Assembly: GCF_000314975.1 (NCBI RefSeq)
Contig: NZ_BAEN01000011.1
Coordinates: forward strand, 26,344-90,343
Reading direction: 5' to 3'
From: Aliiglaciecola lipolytica E3
GTDB taxonomy: Bacteria; Pseudomonadota; Gammaproteobacteria; Enterobacterales; Alteromonadaceae
Length of the DNA: 64,000 bases
The notes beneath the pieces were generated by a model, which saw nothing but the letters and a program-made list of their open reading frames with translations, searched no databases and was not told the origin of the DNA. Positions 36,337 to 44,965 of this stretch are shown here, in pieces. Within the stretch, counting starts at the first letter, position 1, and every line of letters begins with the position of its first letter. The position numbers and the translations under genes are program-made.

Positions 36337-38505
36337 TTAAAATGCATAGGTCAAAGACAACCTCACACTACGAGGCTCTAACACGTGATAATGGAGATCT
36401 TCTGTTTCAGACGTCGCGGGCTCATTCGCTAAACGACTGGCATAGAAATAATCAATATCATGATCACGGCTATCAAATGCATTCATGACATCAATTTTTA
36501 CTATTAGATTATTCGTAAATTGATAACCTAGATTTACATTTACCAATTGCGAACTGTCTGCATTAACGCTGCCATCTTCAACCAAAGGGCGCTCGCCAAA
36601 ATATCGAAAACGAGCAGCGCCAAACCAACCATTTGCAGGTGCCAGCGCAACTCCCATTTGTAAAACATGTTTAATTGCACCGGGAATTTCATCTTGATTA
36701 GACGGTAAATCTACAAAACTAGCATCAGCATAAGCATATTCAAAATCAAGCGTCCAATTTTCAGCAAATCGATAAAAGCTAGTAAATTCTAGCCCATGCC
36801 TTTTCGAACGAAAACTTGGCTCGGTATTGCCTGCATCCCCAACAAACAGTAATTCACTATCTAAATTAAGGGACCAAAATGCGATAGATGCGTTAAGGCT
36901 ATCAAACAAGTTTGCGCGTAATCCAACTTCGTACCCCAACGAGTCAACTACCGGATCAACCGCTTGAATCGTTTCCCCTGAGTTAGGGTCAACTTGGTTA
37001 ATCGTGCCGCGAGCATCATTCGAGTGAAACCCTTGACCGATAGAAATATATCCCTCCAAAGTCTCACTAAAGGTATATATTCCGCTGGCTTTTAAAGAAA
37101 TATTTTGGTCATGTTGCGTACCTCGATTATTGCTTAAATCAACCCCATTAATATTTTCATCTACTAAACTTTCAACATCAAAGTGGTAATAATCTCCGCG
37201 AATGCCAATAGTGGTTCTAAATTGATTGGTCCAATCAAACTGATTATCCCAAAAGATGCCAATACTGCCCTCTTTCACTGCATCTGTTCGAATTGAACCT
37301 AGACGTTGACGCGCTTGGCTTTTATTCAAACCCACTTCGTCAATATCGTCATATCTGGCTTGCACACCCCAAGTATTGGTCACATTTCTGCCATTCCAAT
37401 TCGCATGTTGAGTGTACTTTAGGTGTCCACCATAAATTTTTCTGTCGTCTACCTGTTCAAATTGATCACCATTAACTGGATCATCTAAGAAATAGGTGAA
37501 GTTTGACCAAAGATTTAAATCATAATCGATAGCATAAAACGCAGCGGATAAATGTTCGTTTTGCCATTGTAAGTTAACGCTATAGCGGCTCGTTTCGCCA
37601 CCCAAGGTATCATCAAGTGAACCAAACTCATCAATCGTGCCATTTAAAACTGCACGTTCAGGTATTTGATCTGCGCTATTCCAGCTATTTTCGTATCCCA
37701 TGAAGCTTAAGCTCAATTGACCGCCAGCAACATCGATACTGTATTTAGTGAATAGATTCGTTTTTTGCACATCCTCTTGAATATCGGTCCATGGCCCGTC
37801 ATAGAAATTAGTTTCTAGTGCAAAGTTAAGTATTCCTTCGCCTGCTTGAATACCAGAAGTCGCAACAAATCTTTGATATCCATACTCCCCTACAGTTGCA
37901 GTCAAGTTTAACGCTTGTAGCTTTTGACTAGTCGAAAATGCAGCACTTCCAGCACCACTAAAATCACCCACATCGGCATAATAAGCACCTTTTCGATATG
38001 TCAGCGATCTCACTGTTTCAGGAATAATAAAGTTTAAATCGGTGTAACCTTGTCCATGACCATGTGAGCGCATATTAATCGGCATACCATCAATAGAAGT
38101 GGCGAAATCAGTACCATGATCTAAATTAAATCCGCGTAAAAAATACTGATTTGATTTACCTGAACCACTGTGTTGTGTCACAACCATGCCGGGCACAAAT
38201 TCGAGTAATTCTCCGCTTCGAAATAATGGACGCGTAGCAATTTCTTCTTCGCCTATTACTCCCTCAGATGCGGATATGGCTTTGCCAACCAAATTCTGCT
38301 CTCGACCTTGTACTTCTACTTTTTCAATTGCCTGATCAGCGTCAACTGCTTGTTTATTTTCAAGTGTGTGAGAATAAAGTTGAGAACTAAACACGCTAAG
38401 CGCGGTTAGCATAGAGGGAATTACAACCCGACGTTTTGCTTTCATTTCTGCATTTATAATTTGCGTTCTGTCCATTTCTTTAAGTTGACTTCGTGTTTTA
38501 CACAT
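36337..38505 (-). CDS. TonB-dependent receptor next to a BlaI/M56-like regulator pair
   Basis: A receptor of up to 722 residues. The signal peptide region 'KAKRRVVIPSMLTALSVFSSQLYSH' suggests that the true start could be the Met at 38475 or 38445 rather than 38505. It has TonB box 'EKVEVQGRE', plug motifs 'RSGELLEFVPGMVVTQHSGSG' and 'FLRGFNLDHGTDFATSIDGM', the His-rich 'MRSHGHGQGYTDLNF', and a barrel ending '...VRLSLTYAF'. No siderophore-specific signature or Fur box was seen. It is divergent from the BlaI-like gene at 38583, with only 77 bp between, so local control is likely. The substrate is unknown; a metal complex is possible given the CopY-like regulator. Confidence 0.88.
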   Translation of the reverse strand: MCKTRSQLKEMDRTQIINAEMKAKRRVVIPSMLTALSVFSSQLYSHTLENKQAVDADQAIEKVEVQGREQNLVGKAISASEGVIGEEEIATRPLFRSGELLEFVPGMVVTQHSGSGKSNQYFLRGFNLDHGTDFATSIDGMPINMRSHGHGQGYTDLNFIIPETVRSLTYRKGAYYADVGDFSGAGSAAFSTSQKLQALNLTATVGEYGYQRFVATSGIQAGEGILNFALETNFYDGPWTDIQEDVQKTNLFTKYSIDVAGGQLSLSFMGYENSWNSADQIPERAVLNGTIDEFGSLDDTLGGETSRYSVNLQWQNEHLSAAFYAIDYDLNLWSNFTYFLDDPVNGDQFEQVDDRKIYGGHLKYTQHANWNGRNVTNTWGVQARYDDIDEVGLNKSQARQRLGSIRTDAVKEGSIGIFWDNQFDWTNQFRTTIGIRGDYYHFDVESLVDENINGVDLSNNRGTQHDQNISLKASGIYTFSETLEGYISIGQGFHSNDARGTINQVDPNSGETIQAVDPVVDSLGYEVGLRANLFDSLNASIAFWSLNLDSELLFVGDAGNTEPSFRSKRHGLEFTSFYRFAENWTLDFEYAYADASFVDLPSNQDEIPGAIKHVLQMGVALAPANGWFGAARFRYFGERPLVEDGSVNADSSQLVNVNLGYQFTNNLIVKIDVMNAFDSRDHDIDYFYASRLANEPATSETEDLHYHVLEPRSVRLSLTYAF

Positions 38506-38582
38506 TTTTCAGCATCCAATTTCGCCTTTGAGACGTTTATTAAATAACAACCTAAAACAACCGATAAGGTCTCGGTGCAAAA

Positions 38583-39038
38583 ATGTATAATTCAGTTAAA
38601 ACTCGATTAGGCTTTGGAACTAAACAGAAAACAGATTTAGTTCCTCCGGTACTAGGTAAAAGAGAAATTCAAACCTTAAATCTATTTTGGGGAGAAGATG
38701 AATCTGGTTTAAGCGCCATAGACATTTCTGAGTTAATGGAAAAGCAAAGCGGAGGTGAATGCCCCGTCAGCCTAAATACGATTCAAAGCACAATTGAACG
38801 TTTATGGCGCAAAAATTTGCTGTCACGCAAAAAAGTAGGAAAAGCTTATATATATCTGCCACGTTATTCTAAAAAGCAGGTCATTAGCAGTTTAATATCA
38901 GAAATTAGAGATGAAATGGGTCAAGGGGATGAATCGATAATGTTATCGGGCATCATCGAATACCTTCAAGATCTAGATTCAGACTTAACCTCGAAATTAC
39001 TAAACGTGTTTAAACAGCACAACAAGTCAACGGTATGA
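38583..39038 (+). CDS. BlaI/MecI/CopY-family transcriptional repressor
   Basis: A 151-residue protein with a basic N-terminal extension (1-25) and a winged helix: 'GKREIQTLNLFWGEDESGLSAIDISELM', 'SLNTIQSTIERLWRKNLLSRKKVGKAYIYLPRYSKKQ'. The C-terminal helices (about 95-145) would dimerise. Family members repress beta-lactamase or copper genes and are released by partner proteolysis or metal. The stop overlaps the next gene (ATGA), so it is coupled to the M56-like membrane protein, and it is divergent from a TonB receptor. No TACAnnTGTA operator was found in 38506-38582. Confidence 0.88.
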   Translation: MYNSVKTRLGFGTKQKTDLVPPVLGKREIQTLNLFWGEDESGLSAIDISELMEKQSGGECPVSLNTIQSTIERLWRKNLLSRKKVGKAYIYLPRYSKKQVISSLISEIRDEMGQGDESIMLSGIIEYLQDLDSDLTSKLLNVFKQHNKSTV

Positions 39039-39967
39039 TTGAGACGACCAATAACCTTTTAGTCTTTGCGAATCTACTATGCATCAGCGTTATATGCTTT
39101 GCTGTAGTTTCCATACTCTACAGCGGCATTTATCTCGCTTTAAGGCCTTTATTAATAAATTGTTCAGCTAAATTACGAGCAATCATTCTCCTTCTCATTA
39201 GCCTAAGCACACCGTTGTTAACGCTGGTTTGCGTGTTTGCATTTTTACTTCCTAGCTTTTTTAATATCCCTAATTTATATGTCCACTGCCATGATCAGCT
39301 ATGCTCTCCTCACGTCCCAAGTGTGTTTGCAACAGATAATTATTATCTTGTTTTGATATCTCTGACTAGTGCTTTTGTGGGAGTTGTTACCCTGCTGTTT
39401 TTTGGACAACATAAATCTCTAAATAATAGTCTGAAAAAATTGATGTTCTTTTTACAAGACAACGAAAGCTTGCCTCAGCATAGCTATTTAAAAGTCGTAC
39501 ATACAGAGTTTCCAGTGTTGCTCAATATTGGCGTTTTTAAACCCCAAATAGTGATGTCTGAAGAATTCAAAGAACAGCTTAATAAACAACAATATCAAAG
39601 CATATTGTTATATGAATTCATTCGCTGTAAACGATTTGATAACTTACGTTCGCTTGCTGCAAAAGTTGGATCTATTGCGTGGCCGAAAAAAATAAAAACA
39701 CTCATACTAAATGACTTAAACATTGCCAACCACGCCGTCAGTCGAGCTGTTTTTCGTGATTCCGACTTGTACAAACCTTGCGCTAACGTATTAAAACCCG
39801 CTATTGTGTTACCTAACTATTTAGAAAAATTATTTAGTCAAATCAATGGGCAACAAGATTCAGAAGATAGAAATAAGCTGGGTGTTTTTTTGTTTATCAC
39901 CCAATACTTTGTACTTTTAGTATTGTTAAACAGCGGCATGCACTTTTTCACTGATCTATTATTTTGA
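39035..39967 (+). CDS. BlaR1/M56-like membrane protein with lost HExxH, probable pseudoprotease sensor
   Basis: A 310-residue protein with three N-terminal membrane segments (about 10-35, 47-73, 104-124), a cytoplasmic domain and a C-terminal segment (about 283-305), as in BlaR1. 'VLLNIGVFKPQIVMSEEF' matches the M56 core. Where M56 proteases have HExxH followed by (K/R)RxD, this protein has Y193-E-F-I-R197-CKRFD, so both zinc-ligand His are gone. The predicted external loop has H84-C-H86 with C90 and H93, a possible metal site. There is no penicillin-binding domain. It probably signals to the coupled BlaI-like repressor without proteolysis, though this is inference. Confidence 0.8.
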   Translation: MIETTNNLLVFANLLCISVICFAVVSILYSGIYLALRPLLINCSAKLRAIILLLISLSTPLLTLVCVFAFLLPSFFNIPNLYVHCHDQLCSPHVPSVFATDNYYLVLISLTSAFVGVVTLLFFGQHKSLNNSLKKLMFFLQDNESLPQHSYLKVVHTEFPVLLNIGVFKPQIVMSEEFKEQLNKQQYQSILLYEFIRCKRFDNLRSLAAKVGSIAWPKKIKTLILNDLNIANHAVSRAVFRDSDLYKPCANVLKPAIVLPNYLEKLFSQINGQQDSEDRNKLGVFLFITQYFVLLVLLNSGMHFFTDLLF

Positions 39968-39996
39968 TAGTGGCGGATTAAATTACAGAAAAGTCT

Positions 39997-40740
39997 TCAT
40001 GATGACGACAACTGATACACGCATATATTCACTGCACTGGCTAGATTGAGGGAGTCGATTTTACCACTGCCAGCAATTGTAAAAGCATCAGCATTGAATG
40101 CTTGCAAAGCATCTTTTGGTACGCCGCGCGCTTCATTGCCAAATAAATAACATTCATAACTAGCAAACTCCGAAGAGTTAATCTGTTTACCTTGCATGTC
40201 TAAATAAGCAAAGCGGGAAAAGCGGGATTGCAGGTCTTTTAGCATCACATTTTGTTCAATTGGTACATGAAAAATAGCTCCCATACTGGCGCGAACTACT
40301 TTTGGATTAAATGGATCAACGCTATTAGGACTGAGTAATAATCGAAAGTTTCCAAACCAAGCTAAGCTTCTTAAAACAGTACCTAAATTACCCGGGTCTT
40401 GCACTTCATGCAGGTAAATACAACGTTCATTTTGATTTAAAGCCTTAACTTCATTTATTTTTGGCAATGGCACACACGCAATTATGCCTTGAGGAGTTTT
40501 TGTATCACTTAGTTGAGCCATTTGTTTTTTGTTGACCACAACTTGCGTACAATCCAAATCAGATTGACTAATCCAATCTTGATATTCCTCGGTGATATAT
40601 AAAGTGATATTTTTCAGGTTGGGCTGTGTCTTGGCGGCTTTTTGTAGCTCTAAAACTAAATGTTCACCTTCAACTAAATAATGTCCAAATTGTTCACGAT
40701 ACTTCTTTTGGTGAAGCTTCTTAACATCATCCAATTTCAT
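39997..40740 (-). CDS. SpoU/TrmH-family RNA 2'-O-methyltransferase
   Basis: A 247-residue protein with an N-terminal substrate-binding domain ('HYLVEGEHLVLELQKA') and a C-terminal SPOUT knot domain. SPOUT motif 1 is 'HEVQDPGNLGTVLRSLAWFG', motif 2 'YLFGNEARGVP' and motif 3 'IDSLNLASAVNICVYQL'. It would methylate a ribose in rRNA or tRNA. RlmB- and TrmH-like paralogues cannot be separated by eye, so no gene symbol is given. It lies convergent to the M56-like gene (29-bp gap). Confidence 0.92.
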   Translation of the reverse strand: MKLDDVKKLHQKKYREQFGHYLVEGEHLVLELQKAAKTQPNLKNITLYITEEYQDWISQSDLDCTQVVVNKKQMAQLSDTKTPQGIIACVPLPKINEVKALNQNERCIYLHEVQDPGNLGTVLRSLAWFGNFRLLLSPNSVDPFNPKVVRASMGAIFHVPIEQNVMLKDLQSRFSRFAYLDMQGKQINSSEFASYECYLFGNEARGVPKDALQAFNADAFTIAGSGKIDSLNLASAVNICVYQLSSS

Positions 40741-41002
40741 TGTTACTTACCTTTGTAATTACGAAGAATGTGAAGATTTAGCACGACAATGTTAGCCATT
40801 TAGTTTCCTGAAGCTGAATTAAGTTAACACGAAGCAATAATTTTGATTGTAACGCTTCAGATATTTCAAGTCAGGTAATAATCATTAAACTTATAAAATT
40901 AGACATTAATATTCCTTTTTTAGTTGTCAGTAAATTTGCAAAACCCGTTTGCAAGCTTACAATAGGCGCCGATTAATCCAGAAAATATAGCAGAATAACT
41001 TT

Positions 41003-41623
41003 ATGGCACGCTCTAAAACCAGCAAAAAATGGCTGGATGAACACGTTAATGATCCTTACGTTAAAAAAGCACAAGTTGACGGCTACCGTTCGCGTGCCAG
41101 CTATAAACTTATCGAAATTAACGAAAAAGATAAGCTAATTCGCCCAGGCAATATTGTGATGGATTTGGGGTCGGCTCCTGGCGGCTGGTCGCAAATAGTG
41201 GCACCTATGGTGGGTAAAAAAGGCCGGGTGATTGCTTCTGATATTTTACCCATGGACTCGATTATAGATGTGACCTTTATACAAGGTGACTTTACCGAAG
41301 AATCAGTTTACGACCAAATTGTTGCAGAATTAGACAATGAAAAAGTCGACGTAGTAGTCTCAGACATGGCACCGAATATCAGTGGCGTGAATGCGACCGA
41401 TCAATACAGTTCAATGTACTTAGTTGAATTAGCACTGGATATGGCCCGCAATGTACTAAAACCCGGCGGCAATTTTTGCGCAAAAGTGTTTCAGGGTGTA
41501 GGTTATGAAGAATATTTAAAAGATGTACGTAGTTCGTTTAATAAAGTGGTTATACGGAAGCCCGACGCATCTCGTCCACGTTCAAGAGAAGTCTACATAG
41601 TTGCAAAAGGCTTCAAGCACTAA
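41003..41623 (+). CDS. rlmE: 23S rRNA (uridine2552-2'-O)-methyltransferase RlmE
   Basis: A 206-residue protein (E. coli 209) with '[13 protein letters not shown]' (catalytic Lys), SAM motif '[15 protein letters not shown]', '[11 protein letters not shown]' (catalytic Asp) and '[11 protein letters not shown]' (catalytic Lys), the K-D-K-E set of RrmJ/FtsJ. It methylates U2552 in the 50S subunit. In E. coli the next gene is ftsH; here a convergent ferredoxin gene follows, overlapping by 4 bp. Confidence 0.96.
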   Translation: MARSKTSKKWLDEHVNDPYVKKAQVDGYRSRASYKLIEINEKDKLIRPGNIVMDLGSAPGGWSQIVAPMVGKKGRVIASDILPMDSIIDVTFIQGDFTEESVYDQIVAELDNEKVDVVVSDMAPNISGVNATDQYSSMYLVELALDMARNVLKPGGNFCAKVFQGVGYEEYLKDVRSSFNKVVIRKPDASRPRSREVYIVAKGFKH

Positions 41624-41943
41624 CGTTCTAATAACGCCAGCTTATCTGCTACACCATTCCACTTATCTGCGTCCTCAGGCGGCGCTTTTAACTCGGTAAT
41701 ATTTGGCCACTCTTGACATAACTCCGCATTAATTTCCAGGTAGGAAGCCTGATCTTCCGGCAATTCCGTATCTTGAAAAATCGCGTCGGCCGGGCATTCA
41801 GGTACACACAACGCACAATCAATGCAGATAACCGGATCGATAACCAAAAAGTTAGGCCCTTCAAAAAAAGCATCTACCGGACAAACAGCAACACAATCCG
41901 TGTATTTACATTTAATGCAATTGTCTGTTACTACAAAGGTCAT
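41620..41943 (-). CDS. fdxA: 7Fe ferredoxin (FdxA)
   Basis: A 107-residue protein of the Azotobacter ferredoxin I type: '[34 protein letters not shown]' and '[17 protein letters not shown]', giving Cys residues for one [3Fe-4S] and one [4Fe-4S] cluster, and a long acidic C-terminal tail. The residue equivalent to Azotobacter Cys24 is Ala here. It carries electrons to unknown partners. The next gene on the right encodes a flavoprotein oxidoreductase on the other strand. Confidence 0.95.
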   Translation of the reverse strand: MTFVVTDNCIKCKYTDCVAVCPVDAFFEGPNFLVIDPVICIDCALCVPECPADAIFQDTELPEDQASYLEINAELCQEWPNITELKAPPEDADKWNGVADKLALLER

Positions 41944-42112
41944 CGAAGTTATTTAGGTTAAAAAAATTATGCCGACAAGTTTAAAGAAGCACACCTAAAA
42001 AACAAGTTTCTTTAGTGATCTGCTGATGCAAGCTATCTATCAAAAGCTAGCTGATTTAAAATAGCGCGCCCTGACAGAAAGGCTGTCCGGCAATTTAAAG
42101 AGTACGTTTATT

Positions 42113-43729
42113 ATGTTGCGTTTGACAGATATCAAATTACCCCTAAACCATGAAGAACAAGCAATAGAGCATGCGATATTAAGTAAGCTCAATATAAGCC
42201 CAAGTCAATTGCTCTCCTTCAATTTGTTTAAACGGGGTTATGACGCGCGCAACAACAAAGATATTCAACTTATTTATACCTTAGATGTTGAGGTAGAAAA
42301 CCAAAGCGAATTACTCACGCAATTTGAACGCGATCCCCAAGTACGCATTACACCGGATATGCAATATAAATTTGTAGCCCAAGCACCTGATAATCTAAAT
42401 AACAGGCCAGTTGTAGTGGGTTTAGGTCCATGCGGTTTATTTTCTGCCTTGATTTTAGCGCAAATGGGATTCAAACCGATCATTCTAGAACGTGGAAAAG
42501 AAGTACGCGAACGCACCAAAGACACCTTTGGTTTTTGGCGCAAAAAGCCACTCAACCCGGAATCCAACGTACAGTTTGGAGAAGGCGGTGCAGGCACTTT
42601 CTCTGATGGTAAATTGTATAGTCAGGTGAAGGACCGTAAACATTACGGACGTAAAGTACTGCATGAGTTTGTGGCAGCCGGCGCGCCAGAAGAGATAATG
42701 TACGTCAGTAAGCCCCATATAGGCACATTTAAATTGGTCAATATGGTTGAAAAAATGCGCGAAAAAATTATTGCCTTAGGTGGAGAGTTCCGCTTTAGCA
42801 CCCGTGTTGAAAAGCTAGATTTAGAGCCTCAAAACGAAGGCTACAAATTGAAAGGGTTACACCTATCCGATAATCAATACCTTAGTTGTAGCCACGTTAT
42901 TCTAGCCATAGGTCATAGTGCCAGAGATACTTTTACCGCACTTTACGAACAGGGTGTATACATTGAATCTAAGCCTTTTTCGGTAGGTTTTAGAATCGAA
43001 CACGAACAAAGCATGATCGATAAATGTCGATTTGGTGAAAATGCGGGTAACCCGATACTAGGTGCTGCAGATTATAAATTAGTGCACCACTGTAAAAACG
43101 GCCGCTCGGTTTACAGTTTTTGTATGTGCCCCGGCGGTACTGTAGTTGCGGCCGCTTCTGAACCAAACCGCGTCGTTACCAATGGCATGAGTCAATATTC
43201 GCGCCATGAACGTAATGCTAATAGTGCCATTGTGGTTGGCATTACTCCTGAGCAAGATTATCCCGAACATCCACTTGCCGGTATCGAACTGCAACGCAAG
43301 TTAGAAGATTTAGCCTTCTCCATAGGCGGTGAAAATTATCATGCTCCTGCACAACTAATCGGTGATTTTTTAGCTGGTAAACCCAGTTCAGAATTGGGCG
43401 AAGTAAAACCTTCTTATACTCCAGGTGTCACGTTGACCGATTTATCTAAAGTAGTACCGGATTTTGTTACTGAGTCTATTCGTGAAGCCATTCCTGCGTT
43501 TAATCGCCAAATAAAAGGCTTTGCCAAAGCAGATGGATTATTGACAGGGGTTGAAACTCGTACTTCGTCGCCAATATGCATTAAACGCAATAAAGACTAC
43601 GAAAGTGTCAATGTTGAAGGCTTATATCCAGCGGGTGAAGGAGCAGGTTACGCCGGTGGTATTTGGTCTGCCGGTATCGATGGAATTCGAGTTGCTGAAG
43701 CGGTTGCTTTATCAATTATTAGAAATTGA
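42113..43729 (+). CDS. FAD-dependent dehydrogenase, COG2509 type
   Basis: A 538-residue cytoplasmic flavoprotein. An N-terminal domain (1-100, 'LRLTDIKLPLNHEEQAIEHAILSKL', 'NLFKRGYDARNNKDIQLIYTLDVEV') precedes the FAD-binding 'VVVGLGPCGLFSALILAQMG'. Further motifs are 'NVQFGEGGAGTFSDGKLYS', 'CMCPGGTVVAAASEPN' and the C-terminal 'GLYPAGEGAGYAGGIWSAGIDGIRVAEA'. These define the conserved but uncharacterised NAD(P)/FAD-dependent dehydrogenase family COG2509. The substrate is unknown. Confidence 0.9.
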   Translation: MLRLTDIKLPLNHEEQAIEHAILSKLNISPSQLLSFNLFKRGYDARNNKDIQLIYTLDVEVENQSELLTQFERDPQVRITPDMQYKFVAQAPDNLNNRPVVVGLGPCGLFSALILAQMGFKPIILERGKEVRERTKDTFGFWRKKPLNPESNVQFGEGGAGTFSDGKLYSQVKDRKHYGRKVLHEFVAAGAPEEIMYVSKPHIGTFKLVNMVEKMREKIIALGGEFRFSTRVEKLDLEPQNEGYKLKGLHLSDNQYLSCSHVILAIGHSARDTFTALYEQGVYIESKPFSVGFRIEHEQSMIDKCRFGENAGNPILGAADYKLVHHCKNGRSVYSFCMCPGGTVVAAASEPNRVVTNGMSQYSRHERNANSAIVVGITPEQDYPEHPLAGIELQRKLEDLAFSIGGENYHAPAQLIGDFLAGKPSSELGEVKPSYTPGVTLTDLSKVVPDFVTESIREAIPAFNRQIKGFAKADGLLTGVETRTSSPICIKRNKDYESVNVEGLYPAGEGAGYAGGIWSAGIDGIRVAEAVALSIIRN

Positions 43730-44050
43730 GCAGAAAGAGAACTGATTAACGGATATTTTTATGTTACTTGGACGAAAAAAATTTATAGAAAGTGTAAACC
43801 ATGGTTTTTAAGAGTTTGATTTCGGATTCCGACTACTACGTTTACCTGTGTGAGCCTGAGTAAAAAGTAAATAAAGATGGTTCAGGTTAATGATGTTGAC
43901 ACCACCGTAGTAACTCGTCGATTATTAAGCAATCAAACAAAATAAACCTACCAACACATTAGAAATATTCAGATATCAATTACGCTTGTTATTTGCATAG
44001 CTTCTTTTTAGTGTATAACCTCGAGTAACATTCATTACCACTTAGTTTGG
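43730..44050. other. Intergenic stretch without a recognised gene
   Basis: No open frame with coding character, RNA gene or strong terminator was seen between the flavoprotein and transglutaminase genes. The only signal is the extended -10 at its right end. Confidence 0.5.
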
Positions 44051-44056
44051 TATAAT
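44048..44056 (+). promoter_or_regulatory. Extended -10 element placed for leaderless transcription of the transglutaminase gene
   Basis: TGGTATAAT (hexamer TATAAT at 44051-44056) lies 6 nt before the ATG at 44063. A start seven bases after the hexamer would fall on the A of ATG. There is no Shine-Dalgarno sequence in front of this ATG. The -35 region is poor, as expected for an extended -10 promoter. Confidence 0.45.
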
Positions 44057-44062
44057 CATTTT

Positions 44063-44965
44063 ATGAAATTACGCATCGAGCATTTAACCCGCCACACCTA
44101 TTCTGGACCCGTTAGTTTTTCCAGACATAGTCTTTATCTTCGCCCAATTGAAGGGCATTTGAGACGTGTACATGAATATTCGGTAGCAACCATTCCCTCT
44201 TCTAAACAGTCGTTTGTTCGAGATGTAGAAGGCAACTCATTGTTAACCTGTAATTTTGGTTTAACTGAATCTAAAACATTGGAATTTTTAACGGTAATTG
44301 AAGTTGATATAAACGAAGATAACCCTTACGATTTTTTACTTGAATCCTATGCATTGGAATACCCTTTTAAATACCGTGGTACCGACATAAAAGCATTAGC
44401 TCCTTACTTATTGGATGAAACTTCCGAGGGTGAGACAAAGGTAATGGATTGGTATCAGCAAGCCGTAACGTCACCGACTAAACATCCTGATATTGTGCAG
44501 TTTTTAACGGAATTAAACCAAGCTATTCGCCGCGACATTCGCTATGTGCGAAGAGATGAAGAAGGAATTCAAGCGCCAGATTTAACGCTGTCATTGGGAT
44601 CTGGATCCTGCCGAGACATGGCAGTATTATTTATTGCAGCAGTGCGACAACTTGGTTTAGCTGCTCGATTTGTCAGTGGCTATTTGTATGATCCCCCTAC
44701 TGAAGATGGCAATGAGTATACGTTTAATCGCGCAGTAGGCTCAATGCATGCTTGGGCAGAGGTTTATTTGCCTGGTGCAGGCTGGAAAGGGTTTGATCCC
44801 ACCAATGGCATTTTAGCAAACAGTTACTTTATTCCCACGGGCGTCAGTCATGCGCCTGAAGTGGTCGATCCTATTCAAGGACACTATTACTCTAAACAAG
44901 CGACAAGCTCTATTCTAGACACTCAATTACATATTCAGGAGGTAGGCGTTGATACAGTCAAATGA
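44063..44965 (+). CDS. Transglutaminase-like cysteine protease family protein
   Basis: A 300-residue protein with the bacterial transglutaminase N-terminal region ('MKLRIEHLTRHTYSGPVSFSRHSLYLRP') and a transglutaminase core. Catalytic Cys183 is in 'GSGSCRDMA', His229 in 'GSMHAWAEVYLPGAGW' and Asp245 in 'GFDPTNG'. There is no signal peptide. In many bacteria such proteins are encoded with DUF2126, ATP-grasp-like and alpha-E proteins, a set associated with peptide or amide-bond chemistry of unknown product. Here only the DUF2126 gene follows, overlapping by 17 bp. Confidence 0.9.
   Translation: MKLRIEHLTRHTYSGPVSFSRHSLYLRPIEGHLRRVHEYSVATIPSSKQSFVRDVEGNSLLTCNFGLTESKTLEFLTVIEVDINEDNPYDFLLESYALEYPFKYRGTDIKALAPYLLDETSEGETKVMDWYQQAVTSPTKHPDIVQFLTELNQAIRRDIRYVRRDEEGIQAPDLTLSLGSGSCRDMAVLFIAAVRQLGLAARFVSGYLYDPPTEDGNEYTFNRAVGSMHAWAEVYLPGAGWKGFDPTNGILANSYFIPTGVSHAPEVVDPIQGHYYSKQATSSILDTQLHIQEVGVDTVK

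Noticed and set aside
38506..38582. CopY/BlaI-type operator (TACAnnTGTA) between the divergent receptor and repressor genes
   Set aside because: No such palindrome is present. Only a loose AT-rich symmetry (TTTATTAAATAA) was seen, which is not specific.
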